A DNA stretch of 12,626 nt from an uncultured Sphingopyxis sp. (GTDB taxonomy: Bacteria; Pseudomonadota; Alphaproteobacteria; Sphingomonadales; Sphingomonadaceae): the NCBI GenBank assembly GCA_937957805.1, contig CALFXW010000033.1, positions 1 to 12,626 of the forward strand, read 5' to 3'. The notes beneath the pieces are model-generated. The model did no database searches and was not told the origin of the DNA. It was given only the letters and a program-made list of their open reading frames with translations. This document shows, piece after piece, positions 7,168 through 12,626 of the stretch. The translations under genes were made by a program, and so were the position numbers. Each line of letters opens with the position of its first letter. Position 1 is the first letter of the stretch.

Positions 7168-7608
7168 ATGACAGGCGTTCTAGGTTCCGGCCCCGGCGGT
7201 GAAGGCACTGAATTGTGGCTGACTAATTCCAGCGCGACTTTGGTTTCTATCACGCCGCTTTTGACGTGCAACCGCCCTAACCTCACCGTTGATGTCGTGG
7301 AAACGACCAACCACGGCAGCGGGTCAACGCGCGAATATATTGCTGGCCTTGCCGACCCCGGCGAATTGTCCGCAACTATCCTTTATACTCCCGGCTCTGC
7401 CGTTGACACGCTCTTGCTTGAGCATCTTGCCAGCCGCGCGACGCGGGCGTTCAAGATTGTCGTTGTCGAAACTGACGGCACCACGCAAGACGTTGAAGGC
7501 AATCTAATCCTCACCGGCTATGAACCTGACGACGCTCCCGTTGACGGACGCCGTGAGGCCACCATTACCGGCAAGGTGACAGGCGCAACTACGCAGAGTG
7601 CGACATAA
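7168..7608 (+). CDS. Major tail tube protein
   Basis: Forms the stacked hexameric rings of the tail tube. 146 residues, almost all predicted beta strand. The segment VVETTNHGSGSTREYIAGLADPGELSATILYTPGS (about 42-76) matches the loop-and-strand pattern 'D.T.h.s...E.i.GL.D.Ge.s..' shared by tube proteins of lambda gpV-like and alphaproteobacterial phages. A second half (RAFKIVVVETDGTTQDVEGNLILTGYEPDDAPVDGRREATITGKVTG) completes the fold. The N-terminal Gly-rich start (GSGPGGEGTELWL) is also usual. There is no extra C-terminal Ig domain. The upstream AAGGAG and the downstream chaperone pair support the call. Confidence 0.9.
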   Translation: MTGVLGSGPGGEGTELWLTNSSATLVSITPLLTCNRPNLTVDVVETTNHGSGSTREYIAGLADPGELSATILYTPGSAVDTLLLEHLASRATRAFKIVVVETDGTTQDVEGNLILTGYEPDDAPVDGRREATITGKVTGATTQSAT

Positions 7609-7910
7609 TGCGTGGTGAAGCCGTGATGGGCGAGCATCGCGTTGCGTTTGATTTTAACGCGCTTTGCTTGCTTGAAGAAGAAGTCGGCCCAATCGGCGCT
7701 GCGATGGAAAAGATCGGGCAAGGCTCGTTCAAGACCGTCCGGGCGCTGGTTTGGGCTGGCCTCCAAAAACACCACGCTGGCACAAGCCTATCGGCGGCTG
7801 GTGACATTGTGGGCGCTGTCGGGTTTGACGTTGCGGTTGAGGCCATTGGCGTTGCTATGGAATCCGCTTTCCCAGCGCCGAGCGCGGAGGGAAAGGCCAA
7901 AGCGGCCTGA
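7608..7910 (+). CDS. Tail assembly chaperone G (GTA gp10-like), zero-frame product
   Basis: Short form of the tail assembly chaperone, which coats the tape measure protein before the tube polymerises and is absent from the finished virion. 100 residues. RGEAVMGEHRVAFDFNALCLLEEEVGPIGAAMEKIG (2-37) matches the 'RGEv...G....l...aL..LE.e.g' opening of the GTA-gp10/TAC_11 family, which supports ATG 7608 (TAATG overlap with the tube gene) over ATG 7626. A helix-rich middle (TVRALVWAGLQ, AGDIVGAVGFDVAVEAIGVAME) follows. The last codons contain the slippery site at 7889-7895, so a share of ribosomes leaves this frame at codon 96 and makes the GT product. Ribosomes that do not shift stop at TGA 7908-7910. 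Confidence 0.88.
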   Translation: MRGEAVMGEHRVAFDFNALCLLEEEVGPIGAAMEKIGQGSFKTVRALVWAGLQKHHAGTSLSAAGDIVGAVGFDVAVEAIGVAMESAFPAPSAEGKAKAA

Positions 7911-8218
7911 CGGCATGGCGTGATTTGTTGCAAGAGTGGAGCGCCGGAGGGTTGCCCCCTTCGGAGTTCTGGCAGCAAACACCTGAAAGCTATCGGGTCG
8001 TTATGGCTGGCGTTAGGGAACGGTTTGAAACTGAATACCGGATGCACGCTAGTTTAGCGCGTGCCAATGCGGTATGGTCGCAAATGGACCCGCGCAAAAT
8101 ACCGACGATTGAAAAGTTAATGCAACGCCGTGGCGACAAGCCGCTTGAAAGTGATCTAGCCGCAAATGCGCGGGCTTGGATTGCTGTTCTAAAGGCCCAA
8201 AAGAAGAAGGGGGCATAA
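7608..8218 (+). CDS. Tail assembly chaperone GT, -1 frameshift fusion
   Basis: Long chaperone form made by programmed -1 frameshifting, as lambda gpGT is. Codons 1-96 are read from 7608 to 7895, then reading resumes one base back at 7895 and continues to the stop at 8216-8218, giving 203 residues. The frame that carries the T part is open across the junction, with no stop between the slip site and 7925. It continues naturally as GQSGLTAWRDLLQEWSAGG. The T part then shows LPPSEFWQQTPESYRVVMAGV, the 'P.eFW..TP.E......G' motif of phage tail chaperones, and a long basic helix to the end. T alone has only TTG codons at 7925/7928 without a Shine-Dalgarno site, so I regard it as made only through the fusion. 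Confidence 0.85.
7889..7895 (+). promoter_or_regulatory. Programmed -1 ribosomal frameshift slippery site (GGGAAAG)
   Basis: The heptamer is positioned as G GGA AAG relative to the G reading frame, the canonical X XXY YYZ arrangement, and it is identical to the lambda G-GT slippery sequence. A five-pair hairpin, AGGCC (7894-7898) with GGCCT (7904-7908), overlaps its 3' edge. A stronger eight-pair hairpin lies at 7944-7964. The zero-frame stop follows 12 bases after the heptamer. Confidence 0.88.
8207..8210 (+). promoter_or_regulatory. Ribosome binding site of the tape measure gene
   Basis: AAGG within an AAGAAGAAGGGGG run, nine bases before ATG 8220. It lies in the final codons of the T chaperone frame, so tape measure translation is close-coupled to GT. 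Confidence 0.65.
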
Positions 8219-8219
8219 T

Positions 8220-10634
8220 ATGGGTTTGTCCTCTGTCGTCGGGTCGCTGCGCGTTGTATTTGGCGCTGACACAGCCGCATTTGAGCGTGGGGCGACGGAG
8301 GTTGAACGCCGCGCCGCCCGCATCCAGCGTCAATTCCAAGGGCTGGGCGATAGGTTCACAAGCATTGGTCGGCAGATGACCATTGGGCTGACTGCCCCGC
8401 TTGCGGCTTTTGGCGTTGCCGCTGCTCGCGCCGCTAGTGACGCTGCCGAATTGCAGTCGGCCTTTAACGTCACATTTGGCGATATGGCGGTTGAAATGAA
8501 CCGCTGGGCAGAAGTGACGGGCGATGCCCTAGGCCGTTCGACACAAGAGATACAGCGCGGCGCAAATGCGTTCGGGTTGTATTTCAACCAAGCGGCAGAG
8601 ACACGGCAAGAGGCTGCGAGAATGTCGCAGCAATTTACCGTTTTGGCGCAAGATTTGGCTTCATTCCATAATACTGGCGTTGACGAGGCGCTGACGGCTC
8701 TGCGGTCTGGTCTGTCTGGTGAAACTGAGCCGCTGCGCCGGTTTGGCGTGTTTTTGAACGAAGCGGCGGTGCAGGCCAAGGCGCTGGAATTGGGGCTGGT
8801 CCCGGTCAATGGCCGGTTGACCGATCAACAGAAAATCATGGCGCGGTCGGCCATAATTCTGGAAGCCACGGCGCAAGCACAAGGCGATGTTATACGCACG
8901 AATGACAGTGCGGCTAACACAACACGGCGATTGGCTGGGGCATGGGAAGAATTAAAGGTTACGCTTGGCGAAAAGCTGTTGCCTTTGGTGACGCCGTTAA
9001 TTGAAAAGCTAAACAACCTCGCCAACCGCTTCGCGAGCCTATCGCCGCAAACGCAAAATATAATCTTGGTTGTTGCCGGACTGGCGGCGGCTTTGGGTCC
9101 GCTGCTCATTGCGGCTGGTGCGATAGTCAATGCCATAGGGGCTCTTATTCCCCTTATCGCTGCGGCTGGTGGTGTTATGGGTGGCTTAGCCGCTGCGGCT
9201 GGCCCTGTCGGGTTGGTCATTGCTGCCATAGCTGCGGCTGGTATTGCCCTTTACGCAAATTGGGAAAAAATCGGCCCGGTCCTGGAGGATTTGGCGGCGC
9301 AGTTCCAAGCGGCGCTCGGTCCGCCTGTCCGGCAGATGATTGCGCAATTGTCGGCCACGATGACGGAATTGTGGAATGGCCCATTTGGCGAATTGCTGCG
9401 CCGGGTCGTTGCCGGGTTGATTGAATTTGAAGCGGCCAAGCTGCGCATTTTTGGTCCGGCGTTTATCGCAATTATCGGCGCGACGGCTAATGCCGTAGCC
9501 GCTGCCTTTGCCGTTATCGGCGGTGCTATCACGGCTGTGTCGCGATTGCTGGACGGCGATTTTAGCGGCGCGGCACAGGTGGCGCGGGAATCGATGTATG
9601 CCTCTTTGCGGGCAATTGACGCCGCGTTCGGTGGCCTGCCTTCGCGGGCAATCGCGGCAATGCAGGCGTTGGTGACGGGCGTGCGTCAATGGATGGTCAA
9701 TGCGCTGGGCAGCATATGGCGCACGGTGACAGACCGCATCGAAGCGGTGGGCCGGACATTTTACAACCTTTATGACGCCGTGGTCGGGCACAGCTACATT
9801 CCCGACATGGTGGACGGCATCGCGGCGCATATGGCGCGGCTTGACGCTGTTATGGTCCGTCCTGCTACCGATGCGGCGGAACGCACTGGACAGCAATTTG
9901 CTGACTTGCGGGCGTTGCTGGCCGACCTGTTCCCGGAGGCCGAGCGCCGCAACACATTCGCCGCGCAATCGGCCATGCTGACCAGCGCGTTCCTGTCGGG
10001 CCAATTGTCGGCGGATGAATATGCCGCCGCGATGGACCGGCTGCGCGCACGCTTTGCCGACATCGGCCTGCCGCAAATTTTGGGCGAGGTCACGGTCGGG
10101 TTCGGCACGCTGGGCGACGAAATGCGGCGCGGCGCCGACACGGCAGAGGTGTCGAGCGTGCGCATTGTCGAATCCTTTGCGCAGCTGGCGCAGGGCGCGT
10201 TGTCGGAAATTGACAAGTTGGTCAAAGGCATCCGGTCGGGCAACATCCTCGATATATTTAGCGGCCTGTTCGGCGCGCTGGACAAGATCGGCGGCATCGC
10301 AGGCGGGTTTAACCTTGGCCCGTTCCGGTTCGGGCAGGGCTTGGCCGGTGCCCGCGCCAATGGCGGGCCGGTGACGGGTGGCCGGTCCTATCTGGTGGGG
10401 GAACGTGGGCCGGAAATTTTCACCGCGCCGTCGTCTGGTCGTATCATCAGCAATGACAATATGCGCGGCGGTGGCGGATTTAACGTCAGCGTGACACCAT
10501 CGCCATTGTTTGACGTGGTGGTGCGAAACACAGCTGGGCAAGTGGTGGCGGCAACCGCCCCGGCGATTGCGGGCGCGGGCGCACAGATGGGGCAGGACGG
10601 CATGTTACGCCGTGCATCGCGGGTGCCAGCATGA
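8220..10634 (+). CDS. Tail tape measure protein
   Basis: Sets tail length and is ejected ahead of the DNA. 804 residues, which at about 0.15 nm per residue would suggest a tail near 120 nm (inference). The N-terminal third is helical, with FNVTFGDMAVEMNRWAEVTGDALGRS (about 82-107) typical of siphophage tape measures. A long hydrophobic stretch at about 281-346 and another at about 410-445 are the membrane-seeking segments expected in this family. A coiled, charged region follows, with SYIPDMVDGIAAHM. The C-terminus has ARANGGPVTGGRSYLVGERGPEIFTAPSSGRIIS, the very common tape measure ending. The gene starts one base after the chaperone stop and ends in an ATGA overlap. Base composition changes inside the gene near 9.5 kb: the 3' part is clearly richer in GC than the 5' part. 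Confidence 0.95.
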   Translation: MGLSSVVGSLRVVFGADTAAFERGATEVERRAARIQRQFQGLGDRFTSIGRQMTIGLTAPLAAFGVAAARAASDAAELQSAFNVTFGDMAVEMNRWAEVTGDALGRSTQEIQRGANAFGLYFNQAAETRQEAARMSQQFTVLAQDLASFHNTGVDEALTALRSGLSGETEPLRRFGVFLNEAAVQAKALELGLVPVNGRLTDQQKIMARSAIILEATAQAQGDVIRTNDSAANTTRRLAGAWEELKVTLGEKLLPLVTPLIEKLNNLANRFASLSPQTQNIILVVAGLAAALGPLLIAAGAIVNAIGALIPLIAAAGGVMGGLAAAAGPVGLVIAAIAAAGIALYANWEKIGPVLEDLAAQFQAALGPPVRQMIAQLSATMTELWNGPFGELLRRVVAGLIEFEAAKLRIFGPAFIAIIGATANAVAAAFAVIGGAITAVSRLLDGDFSGAAQVARESMYASLRAIDAAFGGLPSRAIAAMQALVTGVRQWMVNALGSIWRTVTDRIEAVGRTFYNLYDAVVGHSYIPDMVDGIAAHMARLDAVMVRPATDAAERTGQQFADLRALLADLFPEAERRNTFAAQSAMLTSAFLSGQLSADEYAAAMDRLRARFADIGLPQILGEVTVGFGTLGDEMRRGADTAEVSSVRIVESFAQLAQGALSEIDKLVKGIRSGNILDIFSGLFGALDKIGGIAGGFNLGPFRFGQGLAGARANGGPVTGGRSYLVGERGPEIFTAPSSGRIISNDNMRGGGGFNVSVTPSPLFDVVVRNTAGQVVAATAPAIAGAGAQMGQDGMLRRASRVPA
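9110..9242 (+). repeat. Four short direct repeats encoding Ala/Gly in the tape measure hydrophobic region
   Basis: The 12-mer GCTGCGGCTGGT or a near copy occurs at 9159-9170, 9192-9202 (11 of 12) and 9231-9242, with a fourth partial copy (TGCGGCTGGTG) at 9110-9120. Each encodes Ala-Ala-Gly inside the long hydrophobic segment. This probably reflects repeat expansion or composition bias in an Ala/Gly membrane segment rather than a regulatory element. Confidence 0.5.
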
Positions 10635-11227
10635 TTGAATTGCCTAACGATATTGGACCGGCAGCGGTGTCGCTGTCGCTGCTCGACTTTGGCGGCGTCA
10701 TGCGGCCCGATGGTGGGGGTGCTGCAACGCGCATCAACCGGGGTGGCGCACGTTTCGCGGCGTCGGTGTCATTGCCGCCGTTGGTGCATGATGACCGGGG
10801 CCGCTTGTTTGTGTCGCGACTTGTCCGCGCGGTCAGCGAGGGGCTGCGTATCGAGGTGCCGCTGGGCGTCGGGCATCAGGGTGCGCCGGGGGTCGCTATC
10901 ACGCTCGACAATGACGTATCGGGCGGCACCAGCATCGACATCACCGGGGCGAATGGCGGCTATTGGGTCCGGGAAGGCTATTGGCTGTCGCTGGTCAAAT
11001 CCGGCCAGCATTATTTGCACCAAGCGACTGCGCAGGCACAAATTGCAAGCGACGGCACGGCGACGCTGGCGATCTGGCCACCGTTGCGCACCGACTTTAC
11101 AGCGGGCGATGCGGTGCATCTGGCCAAGCCGATGATGGAGGGGCTGGTGGTCGATGACCGCCTGTCGTGGGATATCAGCCTAGCGCATCACGTTGGCCTG
11201 TCGTTCACGCTGGAAGAAGCTGCGTGA
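10631..11227 (+). CDS. Tail-tip protein, distal tail-like (lambda M position)
   Basis: 198 residues, directly after the tape measure gene with an ATGA overlap. It is probably beta-rich: alternating strands such as AAVSLSLLDFGG, ARFAASVSLPPLV, GVAITLDNDV, GTSIDITGANGGYW, WLSLVKSGQHYLHQATAQAQI and TATLAIWPPLRTDFTAGDAVHLAKP, with no signal peptide or membrane segment. Position and fold resemble the small tail proteins that cap the tube end and recruit the tip (lambda gpM or distal tail protein equivalents). I did not recognise a specific named family, so the functional label rests on position. Base composition is distinctly GC-rich, like the end of the tape measure gene and the genes after it. 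Confidence 0.65.
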   Translation: MIELPNDIGPAAVSLSLLDFGGVMRPDGGGAATRINRGGARFAASVSLPPLVHDDRGRLFVSRLVRAVSEGLRIEVPLGVGHQGAPGVAITLDNDVSGGTSIDITGANGGYWVREGYWLSLVKSGQHYLHQATAQAQIASDGTATLAIWPPLRTDFTAGDAVHLAKPMMEGLVVDDRLSWDISLAHHVGLSFTLEEAA

Positions 11228-11835
11228 TGGATATATTGCGCCTGTCTGGCCTGATGGAAATTGTCTGGCGCGACGGGCCGACAAGCCGCTGGTGCGACGG
11301 CGGGATTGTGACATGGGGCGGCGATGTTTTTCGCAGCATCGACGATGATTTCGGCACGGTCGGGTCGATTGAGCAAATTGCCGAGGCCGAGGGCCAAGCG
11401 GTGCCCGACCTGAAATTCACCTTGCTGGTGCCGACCATCACCGCCGTGGCTGATCTGGTGCAGCCGGGTTACCAAGGCAGCAGCGTCAAGCTGTGGCTGG
11501 CCGATGTTGACGACACAACCGGCGAAGTGGACGGCACGCCCGAACTGATGTTTTTGGGCCAAGTGGACACGATGGAAATTGAATCGGCCACCGGCCTGCG
11601 CCGCGTCACGGTGACGGCGGTGCCGCTGGCTGAGCGGCTGTTTTCGATCAACACCGGCAATCGGCTTAACCCGATGTTCCATAAACGGTCATGGCCGGGT
11701 GAATTGGGCGAGGATAATGCAACGGGGCTGGGTGTGACGGTGGCATGGGGTGTCGCCAGTCCTGCCGGGGCTGCAATTGGTGGTGGTGGCAGCGGCGGCG
11801 GGATTTTGGATAATGCCGGGGTCAATTTCAAATGA
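11227..11835 (+). CDS. Tail-tip protein (lambda L-like position)
   Basis: 202 residues from ATG 11227, which shares its first base with the previous stop (TGATG). An upstream in-frame start at 11167 would overlap the previous gene by about 60 bases and is rejected. Sequence marks: MDILRLSGLMEIVWRDGPTSRWCDGGIVTWGGDVFRSIDDDFGTV at the N-terminus, beta-rich EGQAVPDLKFTLLVPTITAVADLVQPGYQGSSVKLWLADV, and LMFLGQVDTMEIESATGLRRVTVTAVPLAERLFSINTGNRLN. A glycine-rich C-terminus (AAIGGGGSGGGILD) looks flexible. In lambda-like tails the gene at this place encodes gpL, a tip protein that folds as a trimer with the tip complex. The assignment here is by position and fold type; there is no conserved cysteine set as in gpL, as far as I can see. 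Confidence 0.65.
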   Translation: MDILRLSGLMEIVWRDGPTSRWCDGGIVTWGGDVFRSIDDDFGTVGSIEQIAEAEGQAVPDLKFTLLVPTITAVADLVQPGYQGSSVKLWLADVDDTTGEVDGTPELMFLGQVDTMEIESATGLRRVTVTAVPLAERLFSINTGNRLNPMFHKRSWPGELGEDNATGLGVTVAWGVASPAGAAIGGGGSGGGILDNAGVNFK

Positions 11836-12254
11836 CCGAGGCGCTGCGACGGCACCGCGCCGTTACCGAGACAATGGCAAAATTTGGCGGGCGTCCGTTC
11901 GATTGGGCGGAAGGCGCAACGTGCATCCATATGGCGCGGTTTCACTTGCGGGCGATGGGGCACAAGCCGCCGCGCCTACCCGCGATCCGGTCGGCATTGT
12001 CGGCTATGCGGGCGCTGGAAAAGACCGGCCATGCCGATTTGGCGGCGCTGTTTGACAGCCTTGGTCTGCTGCGCATTGCGCCTGCCCGGATGTGGCTTGG
12101 CGACTTGGCGTTGTTGCCGGGCGCTGACGGTTTTGATGGTGTTGCCTTGGCATTGGGCGGCGGTGAGGTTGCCGGGTGGCGTGAGGATGCGCCGGGCGGC
12201 ATGGTCCGGCTGCGCGGTGTGTTGACGTTGGCGACGGGGGCGTGGCGGTTGTGA
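11832..12254 (+). CDS. NlpC/P60-like tail protein (DUF6950-type, lambda K position)
   Basis: 140 residues, ATGA overlap with the previous gene. FGGRPFDWAEGATCIHMARFHLRAMGHKPP (18-47) fits the NlpC/P60-type 'f.wG..DC..la....a..G' element as found in DUF6950 tail proteins, followed by LRIAPARMWLGDLALLPGADGFDGVALALGGGEVAGW, which matches the 'GD.....' strand and closing sheet. In lambda the tip peptidase gpK occupies this position. Here the residue before the presumptive nucleophile Cys31 is Thr rather than Asp, and the expected catalytic His is not present in the FDGVALALGGG stretch. It is therefore probably a structural, non-catalytic relative. It ends in a GTGA overlap with the large tip gene. 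Confidence 0.7.
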   Translation: MTEALRRHRAVTETMAKFGGRPFDWAEGATCIHMARFHLRAMGHKPPRLPAIRSALSAMRALEKTGHADLAALFDSLGLLRIAPARMWLGDLALLPGADGFDGVALALGGGEVAGWREDAPGGMVRLRGVLTLATGAWRL

Positions 12255-12626
12255 GCAAGATTTTGCGGACAGTCGGACAGATTGCCGGGGCCGTGGCAAC
12301 GGTGGCGTCGTTCATTCCCGGCGCGCAGGGTATTGCCGCTGTGGCTGCGGGTGTGTCGGCCGTCACCAGCGCGGGTGCACAATTGTTGGCCAAGCCGCCC
12401 GCCGCGCGGGGCAGCGCGACCAATGTGGTCATCGCCAGCGACGCGCTGTCGCCCTATGTCATGGGGCGGACGTTCAGCGCCGGGGTGCTGCGCCACGACG
12501 TCGGCTATGGCGGCCGCGTCGACAAGGTGGAAAATCCCTATCGGCTGATGGTTTTGGTCCATTCGGTGGCCGGGCTGATCGCGCGAGGGGCCCTCACCCG
12601 CGACCGGCCTTTCAGGTCGCCCCACC
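12251..12626 (+). CDS. Tail tip / host-attachment protein, N-terminal part (runs off window)
   Basis: Open from GTG 12251 to the last base: 125 codons without a stop, so it is 3'-truncated by the window end. The start overlaps the previous stop by four bases (GTGA). Residues about 8-46 are an Ala/Gly/Val-rich hydrophobic stretch (VGQIAGAVATVASFIPGAQGIAAVAAG), a common opening for the large tip proteins that follow the K-type gene. It is followed by SPYVMGRTFSAGVLRHDVGYGGRVDKVENPYRLMVLVHSVAG, resembling the early 'GR...G' and 'N.Y....V....G' segment of those proteins. The full protein is probably several hundred to more than a thousand residues and would bind the receptor or form the tip ring. 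The last 15 codons fit the family less well. Confidence 0.75.
   Translation, partial: MSKILRTVGQIAGAVATVASFIPGAQGIAAVAAGVSAVTSAGAQLLAKPPAARGSATNVVIASDALSPYVMGRTFSAGVLRHDVGYGGRVDKVENPYRLMVLVHSVAGLIARGALTRDRPFRSPH

Noticed and set aside
7925..8218. T chaperone as an independent gene starting at TTG 7925
   Set aside because: No Shine-Dalgarno site lies ahead of it, while the same frame is open upstream to the slippery heptamer, so a frameshift fusion explains it better.
9186..10541. A 451-codon open frame on the minus strand opposite the tape measure gene
   Set aside because: It lies wholly antisense to a strongly supported gene in GC-rich DNA, its translation is rich in Arg/His/Gln/Cys without domains, and it has no start signals. 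It is a codon-bias shadow.
10635..11135. A 166-codon plus-strand open frame overlapping the first tail-tip gene
   Set aside because: Its Cys/Arg/Ser-rich translation is typical of an out-of-frame reading; the 10631-11227 frame has the ATGA junction and sensible protein composition.
77..12626. A gene transfer agent cluster (connector, DUF3168, tube and gp10-like chaperone resemble GTA genes)
   Set aside because: A terS next to terL, an HK97 gp10-like gene, an 804-residue tape measure, and the absence of the usual GTA gp12-gp15 tail-end genes point to an ordinary siphophage or prophage.
45..12626. tRNA genes, CRISPR arrays, insertion sequences, attachment sites, toxin-antitoxin or defence genes
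   Set aside because: None seen. Coding sequence is almost gap-free on one strand, with only two gaps above 50 bases, and both are explained by leaders or a hairpin.

Overview
The window is almost entirely one tightly packed, plus-strand morphogenesis (late) module of a tailed phage or prophage: a siphovirus with an HK97-fold head and a lambda-like long tail. The high GC content, the use of TTG/GTG/ATG starts and the style of the tail-tip genes suggest an alphaproteobacterial host, possibly a sphingomonad. That host guess is inference; there is no host gene, integrase or attachment site in view. Bases 1-44 are not biological: they are an Illumina i5/Read-1 adapter left on the contig end, so real sequence starts at base 45.

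Layout. Packaging and head: small terminase (77-553), large terminase (550-2079), portal (2079-3302), prohead protease (3295-3891), major capsid protein with a fused N-terminal scaffolding (delta) domain (3953-5239). Connector and neck: a 60-residue protein of unknown role (5294-5476), phiE125 gp8-type head-tail connector (5476-6024), head-closure/head-tail joining protein (6021-6350), HK97 gp10-like protein (6359-6769), DUF3168-type tail completion protein (6769-7161). Tail: tail tube (7168-7608), tail assembly chaperone G (7608-7910) and its -1 frameshift product GT (7608-8218), an 804-residue tape measure protein (8220-10634), then a tail-tip cluster of three proteins (10631-11227, 11227-11835, 11832-12254) and the start of a large tail-tip protein that runs off the window (12251 onward).

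How the genes work together. The terminase pair packages DNA through the portal. The protease matures a capsid made of the fused scaffold-capsid protein. The connector and closure proteins seal the head. Tail assembly starts at the tip proteins, the tape measure is coated by G/GT chaperones, and the tube protein polymerises along it. Nearly all genes overlap by 1, 4 or 8 bases or are 1-8 bases apart, so translation is probably coupled. The only gaps over 10 bases flank the capsid gene (61 and 54 bases). Good Shine-Dalgarno sites sit before the capsid, the 60-residue protein, the tube and the tape measure, and the second capsid-flanking gap also holds a terminator-like hairpin.

Most notable points: a textbook lambda-type slippery heptamer GGGAAAG in exactly the right frame to make the GT chaperone fusion; a GC rise inside the tape measure gene that suggests a mosaic junction; the terminator-like hairpin after the capsid gene; and the adapter contamination. 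I found no defence system, CRISPR array, RNA gene or truly novel system. The module is recognisable, though several small or tail-tip proteins remain poorly defined.
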